Part shown: positions 29,736 through 34,648 of the stretch, in pieces
Numbering within the stretch: position 1 is the first letter of the stretch
Layout of the letters: each line of letters starts with the position of its first letter
NCBI RefSeq assembly: GCF_000429685.1
Contig: NZ_AUCI01000033.1
Span: 1 to 34,648 of the forward strand
Direction: 5' to 3'
DNA: 34,648 nt
Origin: Salibacterium aidingense DSM 18341
Lineage (GTDB): Bacteria; Bacillota; Bacilli; Bacillales; Marinococcaceae
The notes under the pieces: model-generated
What the model saw: the letters and a program-made list of their open reading frames with translations, nothing else
What the model was told of the DNA's origin: nothing
Database searches by the model: none
Program-made: the position numbers and the translations under genes

Positions 29736-30641
29736 TTACCCGATTTCCACTTCTGATGCAGAAGAATACACGTTAACTCCGTCTTTTCCAACCTTTTCGC
29801 GGAAAGCTTCTAATATACGCTGCGTTTCGGAGCCGGGCCTGCCGTCTCCAATGATACGGCCGTCCACTTTGACTACCGCTATCACTTCCGCAGCAGTACC
29901 TGTCAAAAAGACTTCATCTGCAGTGTATACATCGTGACGGGTAAATGGTTCCTCCCTTAAATCATAACCCATTTCTCCAGCGAGTTCAACTATGGCCTGA
30001 CGTGTGATTCCTTCAAGCGCCCCTATATATCCAGGCGGTGTATAAAGAACACCCTGCCGAAGAATGAAAATATTATCTGCAGAGCCTTCCGCCACATAAC
30101 CTTCATCATTCAGCATCAAAGCCTCACTGACTCCTGCCAGACTTGCTTCAATTTTCACCAGAATATTATTTAAATAGTTCAGAGATTTTACTTTCGGGCT
30201 TAATACATCCGGGCGGTTCCTTCTTGTTGCCACGGTAACAATATCAAGTCCTTTTTCATAAAACTCCTTGGGATAAATCGCTAATTCCTCTGCTATTACT
30301 ACAATCTGGGGACGTGCGCAGGACGCCGGATCCAGGCCTAGATTCCCGACTCCGCGGGAGACAACAAGGCGGATATAGGCATTACGCAGGTCATTTTTTT
30401 TAAGGGTTTCGACAATGATCTCCGTCATTTCCTCCATCGAATACGGAATTTCGAGCATGATGGATTTTGCAGAATTATACAGGCGTACCAGGTGTTCATT
30501 GAGTTTATATACGTTTCCGTCGTAAACACGAATGCCTTCAAAAACACCGTCCCCGTACAAGAAGCCGTGGTCAAAAACGGAAATCTTCGCATCTTCTTTT
30601 TTGACAAATTCCCCGTCCAGATAGATCCATTGTTCCCCCAT
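29736..30641 (-). CDS. ilvE: Branched-chain amino acid aminotransferase
   Basis: Last step of valine, leucine and isoleucine synthesis, transferring the amino group from glutamate. The 301-residue protein is a fold-type IV PLP enzyme: WIYLDGEFVKKEDAKISVFDHGFLYGDGVFEGIRVY at the start, PLP lysine in SPKVKSLNYLNN (about 155-166) and the PLP-phosphate region EVFLTGTAAEVIAV (about 253-266). GAGGTG precedes the ATG. It sits upstream of the leucine T-box, so unlike ilvB-leuD it is not behind that attenuator. It has its own promoter and a CodY-like box. Confidence 0.95.
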   Translation of the reverse strand: MGEQWIYLDGEFVKKEDAKISVFDHGFLYGDGVFEGIRVYDGNVYKLNEHLVRLYNSAKSIMLEIPYSMEEMTEIIVETLKKNDLRNAYIRLVVSRGVGNLGLDPASCARPQIVVIAEELAIYPKEFYEKGLDIVTVATRRNRPDVLSPKVKSLNYLNNILVKIEASLAGVSEALMLNDEGYVAEGSADNIFILRQGVLYTPPGYIGALEGITRQAIVELAGEMGYDLREEPFTRHDVYTADEVFLTGTAAEVIAVVKVDGRIIGDGRPGSETQRILEAFREKVGKDGVNVYSSASEVEIG

Positions 30642-30696
30642 GGCCGATCACCTCTGATGCTTCTCCTATATTCAAGATGACATCGTAATATACATG

Positions 30697-30711
30697 ATTT
30701 TTCCAAAAATT
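30697..30711. promoter_or_regulatory. CodY-like box upstream of ilvE
   Basis: On the minus strand AATTTTTGGAAAAAT matches the CodY consensus AATTTTCWGAAAATT at 12 of 15 positions. It lies between the ilvE promoter and the ilvE start, where bound CodY could block elongation when isoleucine and GTP are high. Confidence 0.5.
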
Positions 30712-30751
30712 GAACCTTGTATGAACCTTGCAAATTACGTGTTTGACGTTC

Positions 30752-30780
30752 ATAATACGCCGATTCAAAGCGTGGGTCAA
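30752..30780 (-). promoter_or_regulatory. Sigma-A promoter of ilvE
   Basis: TTGACC (30780-30775) and TATTAT (30757-30752) with a 17-base spacer. The transcript would start near 30745, leaving about 100 bases of leader before ilvE. Confidence 0.8.
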
Positions 30781-30820
30781 TCCCTTTTTTTAAAATTATT
30801 AGACGATTCAAAAAGGGATT
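30779..30820. repeat. Inverted repeat touching the ilvE -35
   Basis: AATCCCTTTTT (30779-30789) and AAAAAGGGATT (30810-30820), perfect 11-base arms 20 bases apart. The left arm overlaps the first two bases of the ilvE -35. No T-run follows the stem on either strand, so it is not an ordinary terminator. Confidence 0.6.
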
Positions 30821-30890
30821 TAGCTCTTTGCATGCGGTTACATTATATATATGTCAACATTTTTTGTCTGATTATCTCCCAAAAAATTTT

Positions 30891-31535
30891 TTACTCTTTT
30901 TGGGCGAGGAACGTAATCGTTTTTCTGTTAGAAGCACTTTCTGTTTTTTCCACAACTACCCGCCAGGAAGTGAAGGCGCGCCGCAGTGTTTTTCTGGCTG
31001 CTTCGGCTGCCGGACGCCACCCCGGCTGGACCGGTCCATTCTCCACCTCAACGTCAAGTACAATCGTAACATAGCGCTTAGGGCGGACACCTGCCTCGAG
31101 CCGTGATAGCAAAGCTTCCACTGTTTCCTGAGATGGAAGATATTCAAGCAGGTTGACCGCGAATACCCAATCATAAGTTTCAACCGGCACCTCCATTTCT
31201 TCCGCTCTTTGGAGAACAGGATGGATGTGATCTTCTACACCGTACTGTCGAGCGTAATTGGAAAGCTGTTCGATGGCAAGGGGAAGATGGTCCACGGCTG
31301 TCACTTTTCCCTGCTCCGGTGCAATCGCCTGTGCTACTGGAATAGCATGTCGTCCCGGGCCTGCCCCAAGGTCCAGCACCTGGCTTTGGGGTGTTTTTTG
31401 AATGACCGGAATATAGCGCTGGATAGCTGGAGACGGTTTTTCCAGCCAAGACCCTTTTTCGAACAGGGGATATGTATTGTAAAAATAATGATCATGCTCA
31501 ATCTGCTGTTTCAGGTTGTGTTCCCTGTTACTCAT
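30891..31535 (-). CDS. Class I SAM-dependent methyltransferase
   Basis: A 214-residue protein with the SAM-binding motif VLDLGAGPGRHAIPVA (about 53-68) followed by GKVTAVDHLPLAIEQL and a post-I acidic residue, and YDWVFAVNLLEYLP as motif II. The substrate is unknown; the family includes small-molecule and ubiquinone/menaquinone-type enzymes, and nothing here narrows it. AGGAGG lies seven bases before the ATG. It is the last core gene before the tRNA scar, on the same strand as ilvE, with about 250 bases between them that contain the ilvE promoter and the inverted repeat. Confidence 0.85.
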   Translation of the reverse strand: MSNREHNLKQQIEHDHYFYNTYPLFEKGSWLEKPSPAIQRYIPVIQKTPQSQVLDLGAGPGRHAIPVAQAIAPEQGKVTAVDHLPLAIEQLSNYARQYGVEDHIHPVLQRAEEMEVPVETYDWVFAVNLLEYLPSQETVEALLSRLEAGVRPKRYVTIVLDVEVENGPVQPGWRPAAEAARKTLRRAFTSWRVVVEKTESASNRKTITFLAQKE

Positions 31536-31625
31536 CCATGTGCCTCCTTATCGGGCAATATATATATAACTGCTGGATCCTCATATGCGGGATTTTAGAT
31601 GCGGTGCCCCATTTCTTTACTTTGC

Positions 31626-31657
31626 AAAAAACCCCCTGCATATTTACTGCAAGGGGC
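31626..31657 (-). terminator. Terminator of the tRNA-Arg transcription unit
   Basis: CCCCTTGCA / TGCAGGGGG arms with a seven-base loop and six T on the minus strand, 20 bases beyond the CCA end of the tRNA fragment. It shows that a complete tRNA gene once ended here. Confidence 0.85.
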
Positions 31658-31677
31658 TGATGATTGATTTGATTGGT

Positions 31678-31731
31678 TGGCGTCCCAGGCAGGATTCGAA
31701 CCTGCGACCTACGGCTTAGAAGGCCGTTTAC
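31678..31731 (-). other. tRNA-Arg(UCU) 3' fragment, probable attachment site
   Basis: The minus strand has a complete anticodon arm (ACGGC-CTTCTAA-GCCGT, anticodon TCT), T-arm (GCAGG-TTCGAAT-CCTGC), 3' acceptor strand CTGGGAC, discriminator G and encoded CCA. The 5' half is missing: no D-arm and no matching GTCCCAG acceptor strand lies to the right. Integrases often use the 3' half of a tRNA gene, leaving such a fragment at one end of the element and a rebuilt tRNA at the other. This marks about 31731 as an element boundary, with the element extending right. Confidence 0.85.
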
Positions 31732-31819
31732 GACGTTAGGAACACTTATTATGATATAGGAAGAAAGCTGATAAATCAATATTCCTTTCCGCTTACTATG
31801 GAAGAAACTCGATTATTTT

Positions 31820-31857
31820 GGGGCAGAAATGATGAAATTCTGCCCCTAGTCTGCCCC
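31820..31857. repeat. GGGGCAGA repeats next to the attachment site
   Basis: GGGGCAGAA (31820-31828) and TTCTGCCCC (31838-31846) form a nine-base inverted repeat, and a further TCTGCCCC follows at 31850-31857. They lie about 90 bases from the tRNA fragment, where integrase arm sites or the 3' end of an integrase gene would be expected. The stretch 31732-31955 holds no open gene. Confidence 0.6.
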
Positions 31858-31955
31858 AATAATAAAAACGTTCCTTACAAATTGCAAGTAGCGACACTGA
31901 TCATGCGCATATTACTATAAAGTAGTTACAATAAAGTTCTGTCCGTTTTGTATCA

Positions 31956-31983
31956 AAAAAATAATCGGGATCCCCCCGATTAA
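31956..31983 (-). terminator. Terminator after the SHOCT-like gene
   Basis: TAATCGGG / CCCGATTA arms followed by seven T on the minus strand, 15 bases after the gene's stop. Confidence 0.85.
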
Positions 31984-31997
31984 GCAATGTCTGCATT

Positions 31998-32195
31998 TTA
32001 ATGACCTATCGTTTCTAATGCTTTCCTCCTTGCTATTTTCATTTCATCTTTTTTACGATTTTCTTTATTTTTTACAATTTCTTCTTCATATTGTAAATTT
32101 GTCATTGCGTTATCGTATTCTTCTTTGCTAATAATCCTTTGGTCGTATGCATTATTAAGAACAAGCTTTTGAATCCTAATATCATCTTTGTGCAT
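31998..32195 (-). CDS. Small SHOCT-like protein
   Basis: A 65-residue charged protein. The segment YDQRIISKEEYDNAMTNLQ (about 18-36) fits the short SHOCT motif (GxIxxEEYxxxKxxLL) usually found at ends of membrane or oligomerising proteins; the rest is a Lys/Glu-rich helix. The start is ATG 32195 with AAGGAGG eight bases ahead; a GTG two codons earlier is too close to that site. The ribosome site overlaps the stop of the upstream GAF-domain gene, so the two genes form a tight operon ending in the terminator. Function unknown. Confidence 0.65.
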   Translation of the reverse strand: MHKDDIRIQKLVLNNAYDQRIISKEEYDNAMTNLQYEEEIVKNKENRKKDEMKIARRKALETIGH

Positions 32196-32208
32196 TTTCA
32201 CGACCTCC

Positions 32209-33003
32209 TTAATATTCTGTAGTAGATGCTACTTCTTGTTCGGGACCACTTAAATATTTAGCACCATCAACCATCTCGTAAGTTGAGGCATCCAGGATTT
32301 GAGCATAAAGTTTAATAATATTATACGTTTCATCATCAAAAGGGGTTAACGAATCAACTGTCATAATTCCTAAATCACTAAAGGGTATGCAAATTAAAGC
32401 TTTATATTCACTAATAGAATCAGAGTTATGCTCCCAATCGTGATCATCGGTTACATTCGGGATGTTTAATGGTTCTCTTTTTCTAAAACTTCTCCCGCCT
32501 ATAGTTTTATTAGTATCTAACTTTCTATTCCCTGGATAAGAGTCAGGAAAACCTGGACTTCCAATTAGAAACTCCAATTCGCTCTCATCTGCCGTTGCCA
32601 TCCAAAATGCACATCTATGTGTGTTCCCCCTAGAAGTTTTTATATCGGCGACTAGCGATGTTATTATTTCATCATTTAGTCGTTTTGCCTCCTGTGTTTT
32701 ATCTGAAGTATCCATTTTTCTTATATGTATAAGTTTTTTGAGTAAGCGTCTAATGTTTTGGACAGACGTGGCATACTGATTACAAATATCATTAAGTGTT
32801 TCGTTATCTGCCTGCAAATTACTCTTGTGCTCAGATAAAACCAGAATTTTCTCTTCAACACCTGATGTTTTAAAGATATTTCTAATGCTGAGAAGAGGAA
32901 GAAAAAGGAGTAAAACCAAAAATAATAAAAAAAGTAAGGCCGCAACCACGTAAGTCCACTCAGGGAAACGGCTCATTAACTCTAACCATACTTCCGTATT
33001 CAT
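32209..33003 (-). CDS. Membrane-anchored GAF-domain protein
   Basis: A 264-residue protein of unknown function. One membrane segment (about 19-41, Leu/Phe-rich) follows a short N-terminus; residues about 48-115 are a predicted coiled coil; residues about 115-245 look like a GAF domain (HRCAFWMATADESELEFLIG, TIGGRSFRKREPLNIPNVTDDHDW, YKALICIPF, LGIMTVDSL, then a closing helix YNIIKLYAQILDAS). GAF domains bind small ligands such as cyclic nucleotides. There is no output domain in this protein; its partner may be the SHOCT-like protein 13 bases downstream. The ribosome site AGAGGT is modest. Codons are AT-richer than the core genes. Confidence 0.75.
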   Translation of the reverse strand: MNTEVWLELMSRFPEWTYVVAALLFLLFLVLLLFLPLLSIRNIFKTSGVEEKILVLSEHKSNLQADNETLNDICNQYATSVQNIRRLLKKLIHIRKMDTSDKTQEAKRLNDEIITSLVADIKTSRGNTHRCAFWMATADESELEFLIGSPGFPDSYPGNRKLDTNKTIGGRSFRKREPLNIPNVTDDHDWEHNSDSISEYKALICIPFSDLGIMTVDSLTPFDDETYNIIKLYAQILDASTYEMVDGAKYLSGPEQEVASTTEY

Positions 33004-33030
33004 CTACAAAACCTCTTGTCCCCTTTTATT

Positions 33031-33053
33031 ATGATACTTTACTATATGATACT
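33031..33053. repeat. Direct repeats upstream of the GAF-domain gene
   Basis: ATGATACT occurs at 33031-33038 and 33046-33053, 15 bases apart start to start, in the AT-rich promoter region of the GAF-domain gene. It may be a pair of half-sites; no clear promoter hexamers could be fixed. Confidence 0.35.
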
Positions 33054-33111
33054 ATATAATAGAATTAATTGCATTAAAATAGGAATAATTTACTGAAAAT
33101 TTAAATTGTTA

Positions 33112-33339
33112 TTAACCTATCTTATTATACACACTGTTGTTTTCTTGTCTTGCAGATAGGAGGTTCTCTAATCTCAATGTACGGATCCCTTGCTTATAAT
33201 GACACCAGACAAGCACATTCCTTTCATTCATCTGATGCACCGTTACTGTTCTTTGGCTGAGCGTTCCGTCCCTTGATTCATATATCACCTGAACCGGATC
33301 TCTGTTTTCTGCAGCGCGTTTTAAAATACCATCCATCAT
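33112..33339 (-). CDS. WYL-like small protein
   Basis: A 75-residue protein resembling the core beta-barrel of a WYL domain: VQVIYESRDGTLSQRTVTV, then NVLVWCHYKQGIRTLRLENLLSA (about 40-62). WYL domains sense ligands, often nucleic acids or nucleotides, and are usually fused to DNA-binding domains; here the DNA-binding domain is a separate upstream gene. The ATG at 33339 overlaps the stop of the LexA-like gene (ATGA); a second ATG at 33336 has better spacing (seven bases) from AAGGAGG. The two proteins are therefore coupled and may act as a split regulator. This split arrangement is inference. Confidence 0.65.
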   Translation of the reverse strand: MMDGILKRAAENRDPVQVIYESRDGTLSQRTVTVHQMNERNVLVWCHYKQGIRTLRLENLLSARQENNSVYNKIG

Positions 33340-33548
33340 GAAGCCTCCTTAATGATTCGGAATGTTCGCGACTTCGATTCCTCCCAGGTAACGTGACCAT
33401 CTCTACGTAACTTCTCAAGAAATCCATACACAGTTGAAACGGATTTAGTATTAACCAGTTCAGCTAATTCTCTCATTGAAGGCGCGTAATTATATTGGTC
33501 CATATAGGCCACAAGCGCATTGTATACATCACATTGTCGTTTCGTCAT
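33336..33548 (-). CDS. LexA DNA-binding-domain-only repressor
   Basis: A 70-residue winged-helix protein matching the N-terminal domain of LexA: MTKRQCDVYNALVAYMDQYN, APSMRELAELVNTKSVSTVYGFLEKLRRDGHV. The C-terminal self-cleavage domain of LexA is absent, so RecA-triggered autocleavage cannot inactivate it. The start is ATG 33548 with GGAGTG ahead; a reading to 33575 begins in the -10. It is divergent from the YolD-like gene and its promoter has an SOS-type operator between the hexamers. Overlap with the WYL-like gene suggests a joint function. Confidence 0.8.
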   Translation of the reverse strand: MTKRQCDVYNALVAYMDQYNYAPSMRELAELVNTKSVSTVYGFLEKLRRDGHVTWEESKSRTFRIIKEAS

Positions 33549-33573
33549 ATAATCACTCCGTTCGTTTCCTTCC

Positions 33574-33602
33574 ATTATATACGAACACTTGTTTCATTTC
33601 AA
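33574..33602 (-). promoter_or_regulatory. Promoter of the LexA-like gene with embedded SOS-type box
   Basis: TTGAAA (33602-33597) and a perfect TATAAT (33579-33574), 17-base spacer, on the minus strand. The box CGAACACTTGTTTC (33582-33595, plus strand) lies within the spacer and fits the Bacillus LexA pattern CGAAC-N4-GTTYC. Confidence 0.85.
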
Positions 33603-33611
33603 TACTTATAC

Positions 33612-33625
33612 AGAACTTTTGTTCG
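33612..33625. promoter_or_regulatory. SOS-type (DinR/LexA) box at the YolD-like gene
   Basis: AGAACTTTTGTTCG contains the full dyad GAAC-N4-GTTC. It sits about 32 bases before the YolD-like ATG's ribosome site, between a weak -35 (near 33606) and a -10 TATGCT (33629-33634). Its centre is 30 bases from that of the other box. Confidence 0.8.
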
Positions 33626-33656
33626 TGTTATGCTATGGGAACAGGAGGCGATCAAG

Positions 33657-33992
33657 ATGGCTAACAAACTGACACCAGGATCAAACCTTAAATGGGAGAG
33701 CATGAGAATGATACTCCCGGAACAAAGAGAAATGTGGCTGGAGCATCAGGAGAAACAACGACGGGTCAAGAAACCGGTGCTGGATGAGCAGCAATGGGAG
33801 GAGTTTGAGTGGCTGCTTGCAGAAGCTATGAAAGAGAACGCGGAGCTTGTATTTACCTACTGGGCGGACGATGCCGTCGGCTGGTGCCATTACGTCAATA
33901 CCGATCAAAAACAGTTCCACGTGAAGGATAATGAGAAGGATGTGCACTTCATTTCATTCGATTTAATTACAAACATTCAGTATTGCATCTAG
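33657..33992 (+). CDS. YolD-like family protein
   Basis: A 111-residue protein of the YolD-like family: LKWESMRMILPEQREMWLEH (about 11-30) is the family signature, with RVKKPVLDEQQWEEFEWLLAEA and a C-terminal beta-rich part (ELVFTYWADDAVGWCHYVN ... ISFDLITNIQY). In B. subtilis such genes (yolD, yqjX, yozL) are SOS-controlled and immediately precede UvrX/YqjW-type Y-family DNA polymerases. Here no polymerase follows; the next gene is DUF3231. The start is ATG 33657 with AGGAGG eight bases ahead. The SOS-type box upstream fits damage-inducible or mini-LexA-controlled expression. Confidence 0.88.
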   Translation: MANKLTPGSNLKWESMRMILPEQREMWLEHQEKQRRVKKPVLDEQQWEEFEWLLAEAMKENAELVFTYWADDAVGWCHYVNTDQKQFHVKDNEKDVHFISFDLITNIQYCI

Positions 33993-34133
33993 TGCTTATA
34001 ACACAATGATTAATACTTCTTTCACTGTGAGTACCTTTTTCTCCATTGGTTATATCCAATTTATTAAAAAAAAGTGAATAGGCACAATAAAAAAGGGGGA
34101 AAGTAAAACCAAGTATACATTAGGAGGAGCAAT

Positions 34134-34648
34134 ATGCAATTTTCAGAATCTAACATTTCATTAACTTCAGCAGAAATTTCACAATTATGGGTAGCATATA
34201 TGAATGATAGTGCGGCTATTTGTCATTTAGAGCACGAATTGAATATCGTCGAAGATGGTGAAATAAAAAATTTACTACAATATGCCTTAAAGGTGTCTCA
34301 ATCTCACATTCATGCCATATCTCAAATATTTTCTAACGAAAATTTTCCAGTCCCCCACGGTTTTAAACTAAGTGAGGACGTAGATGTAACAGCCCCTCGT
34401 TTGTTTTCCGATACATATTATGTAAATATGCTGAACCAATTAGGAAAAATCGGATTAAATAATTATAGTGTATCTTTAAGTGTAACTGTAAGAGAGGATA
34501 TTTATCGTTTTTTCAGTAACTGCCTAAGTGAATCAGATAAAATTATAAAAGGGAGCAACGATATTTTATTATCCAAAGGGTTATATGTGAGAGCTCCCTA
34601 TATTCCAAAACCAGAAACCTATGATTACGTCAAAAAACAAAACTTTTT
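34134..34648 (+). CDS. DUF3231 family protein, N-terminal part (cut by window edge)
   Basis: From ATG 34134 (GGAGG seven bases ahead) an open frame runs off the window after about 171 codons. The sequence LTSAEISQLWVAYMNDSAAIC, LLQYALKVSQSHI, FPVPHGF, APRLFSDTYYV and KGLYVRAPYIPKPE matches DUF3231, a Bacillaceae family of helical-bundle, ferritin-like proteins that usually have two such repeats. Function is unknown. It is markedly AT-richer than the core genes. The 140 bases before it include a small dyad (ATTGG-TTATAT-CCAAT, 34045-34060) but no promoter I can name with confidence. Confidence 0.85.
   Translation, partial: MQFSESNISLTSAEISQLWVAYMNDSAAICHLEHELNIVEDGEIKNLLQYALKVSQSHIHAISQIFSNENFPVPHGFKLSEDVDVTAPRLFSDTYYVNMLNQLGKIGLNNYSVSLSVTVREDIYRFFSNCLSESDKIIKGSNDILLSKGLYVRAPYIPKPETYDYVKKQNF

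Noticed and set aside
31678-31770. A complete tRNA-Arg gene
   Set aside because: There is no D-arm and no 5' acceptor strand that pairs with CTGGGAC within 100 bases to the right.
33549-33575. Longer LexA-like reading from 33575
   Set aside because: That ATG overlaps the -10 hexamer of the gene's own promoter and has no ribosome site.

Overview
The window is a stretch of chromosome from a spore-forming member of the Bacillota, most likely a Bacillaceae. The evidence is the gene order, which follows the Bacillus subtilis block valS(T-box)-ysxE-spoVID-hemL-hemB-hemD-hemC-hemX-hemA-ysxD-ysxC-lonA-lonB-clpX-tig-ysoA-leuDCBA-ilvCHB nearly gene for gene, together with sporulation genes (spoVID, ysxE, lonB), Gram-positive T-box leaders and strong Shine-Dalgarno sites. 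Almost all core genes lie on the minus strand, so the biological reading direction is right to left. Genus cannot be fixed from the sequence.

Region by region, left to right. Positions 1-300 hold the 5' part of an IS110-family transposase that sits just downstream of a valine T-box leader (352-607); valS itself is not visible and the insertion appears to separate it from its leader. Positions 735-2975 hold a small proline/tyrosine-rich membrane protein and the spore coat pair ysxE-spoVID. An MFS transporter (3187-4497, plus strand) is inserted between spoVID and hemL. Positions 4518-10979 hold the hemAXCDBL operon, which makes uroporphyrinogen III from glutamyl-tRNA, with a clear sigma-A promoter at 11054-11082. 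Positions 11173-17964 hold a small membrane protein at the ysxD position, the GTPase gene ysxC, and the ATP-dependent protease genes lonA, lonB and clpX; lonB has a forespore-type promoter. Positions 18426-20104 contain trigger factor (tig) flanked by two copies of an intergenic repeat, followed by ysoA. Positions 21273-30641 hold the branched-chain amino acid genes: ilvE, then a leucine T-box, then ilvB-ilvH-ilvC-leuA-leuB-leuC-leuD.

Right of a small methyltransferase gene, the core ends at a 3' fragment of tRNA-Arg(UCU) (31678-31731) that still has its terminator but has lost its 5' half. This is the classic scar of an integrated element. The AT-richer region from about 31732 to the window edge carries accessory genes: a SHOCT-like small protein, a membrane-anchored GAF-domain protein, a WYL-like mini-protein, a LexA DNA-binding-domain-only repressor, a YolD-like protein and a DUF3231 protein cut by the window edge. 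The mini-LexA and YolD genes are divergent, and each promoter has an SOS-type operator inside its spacer, with the two operators 30 bp apart centre to centre.

The most interesting parts are the accessory SOS-like module without its usual polymerase partner, the GAF/SHOCT pair, the T-box leader interrupted by an IS110 element, and the intergenic repeat family.
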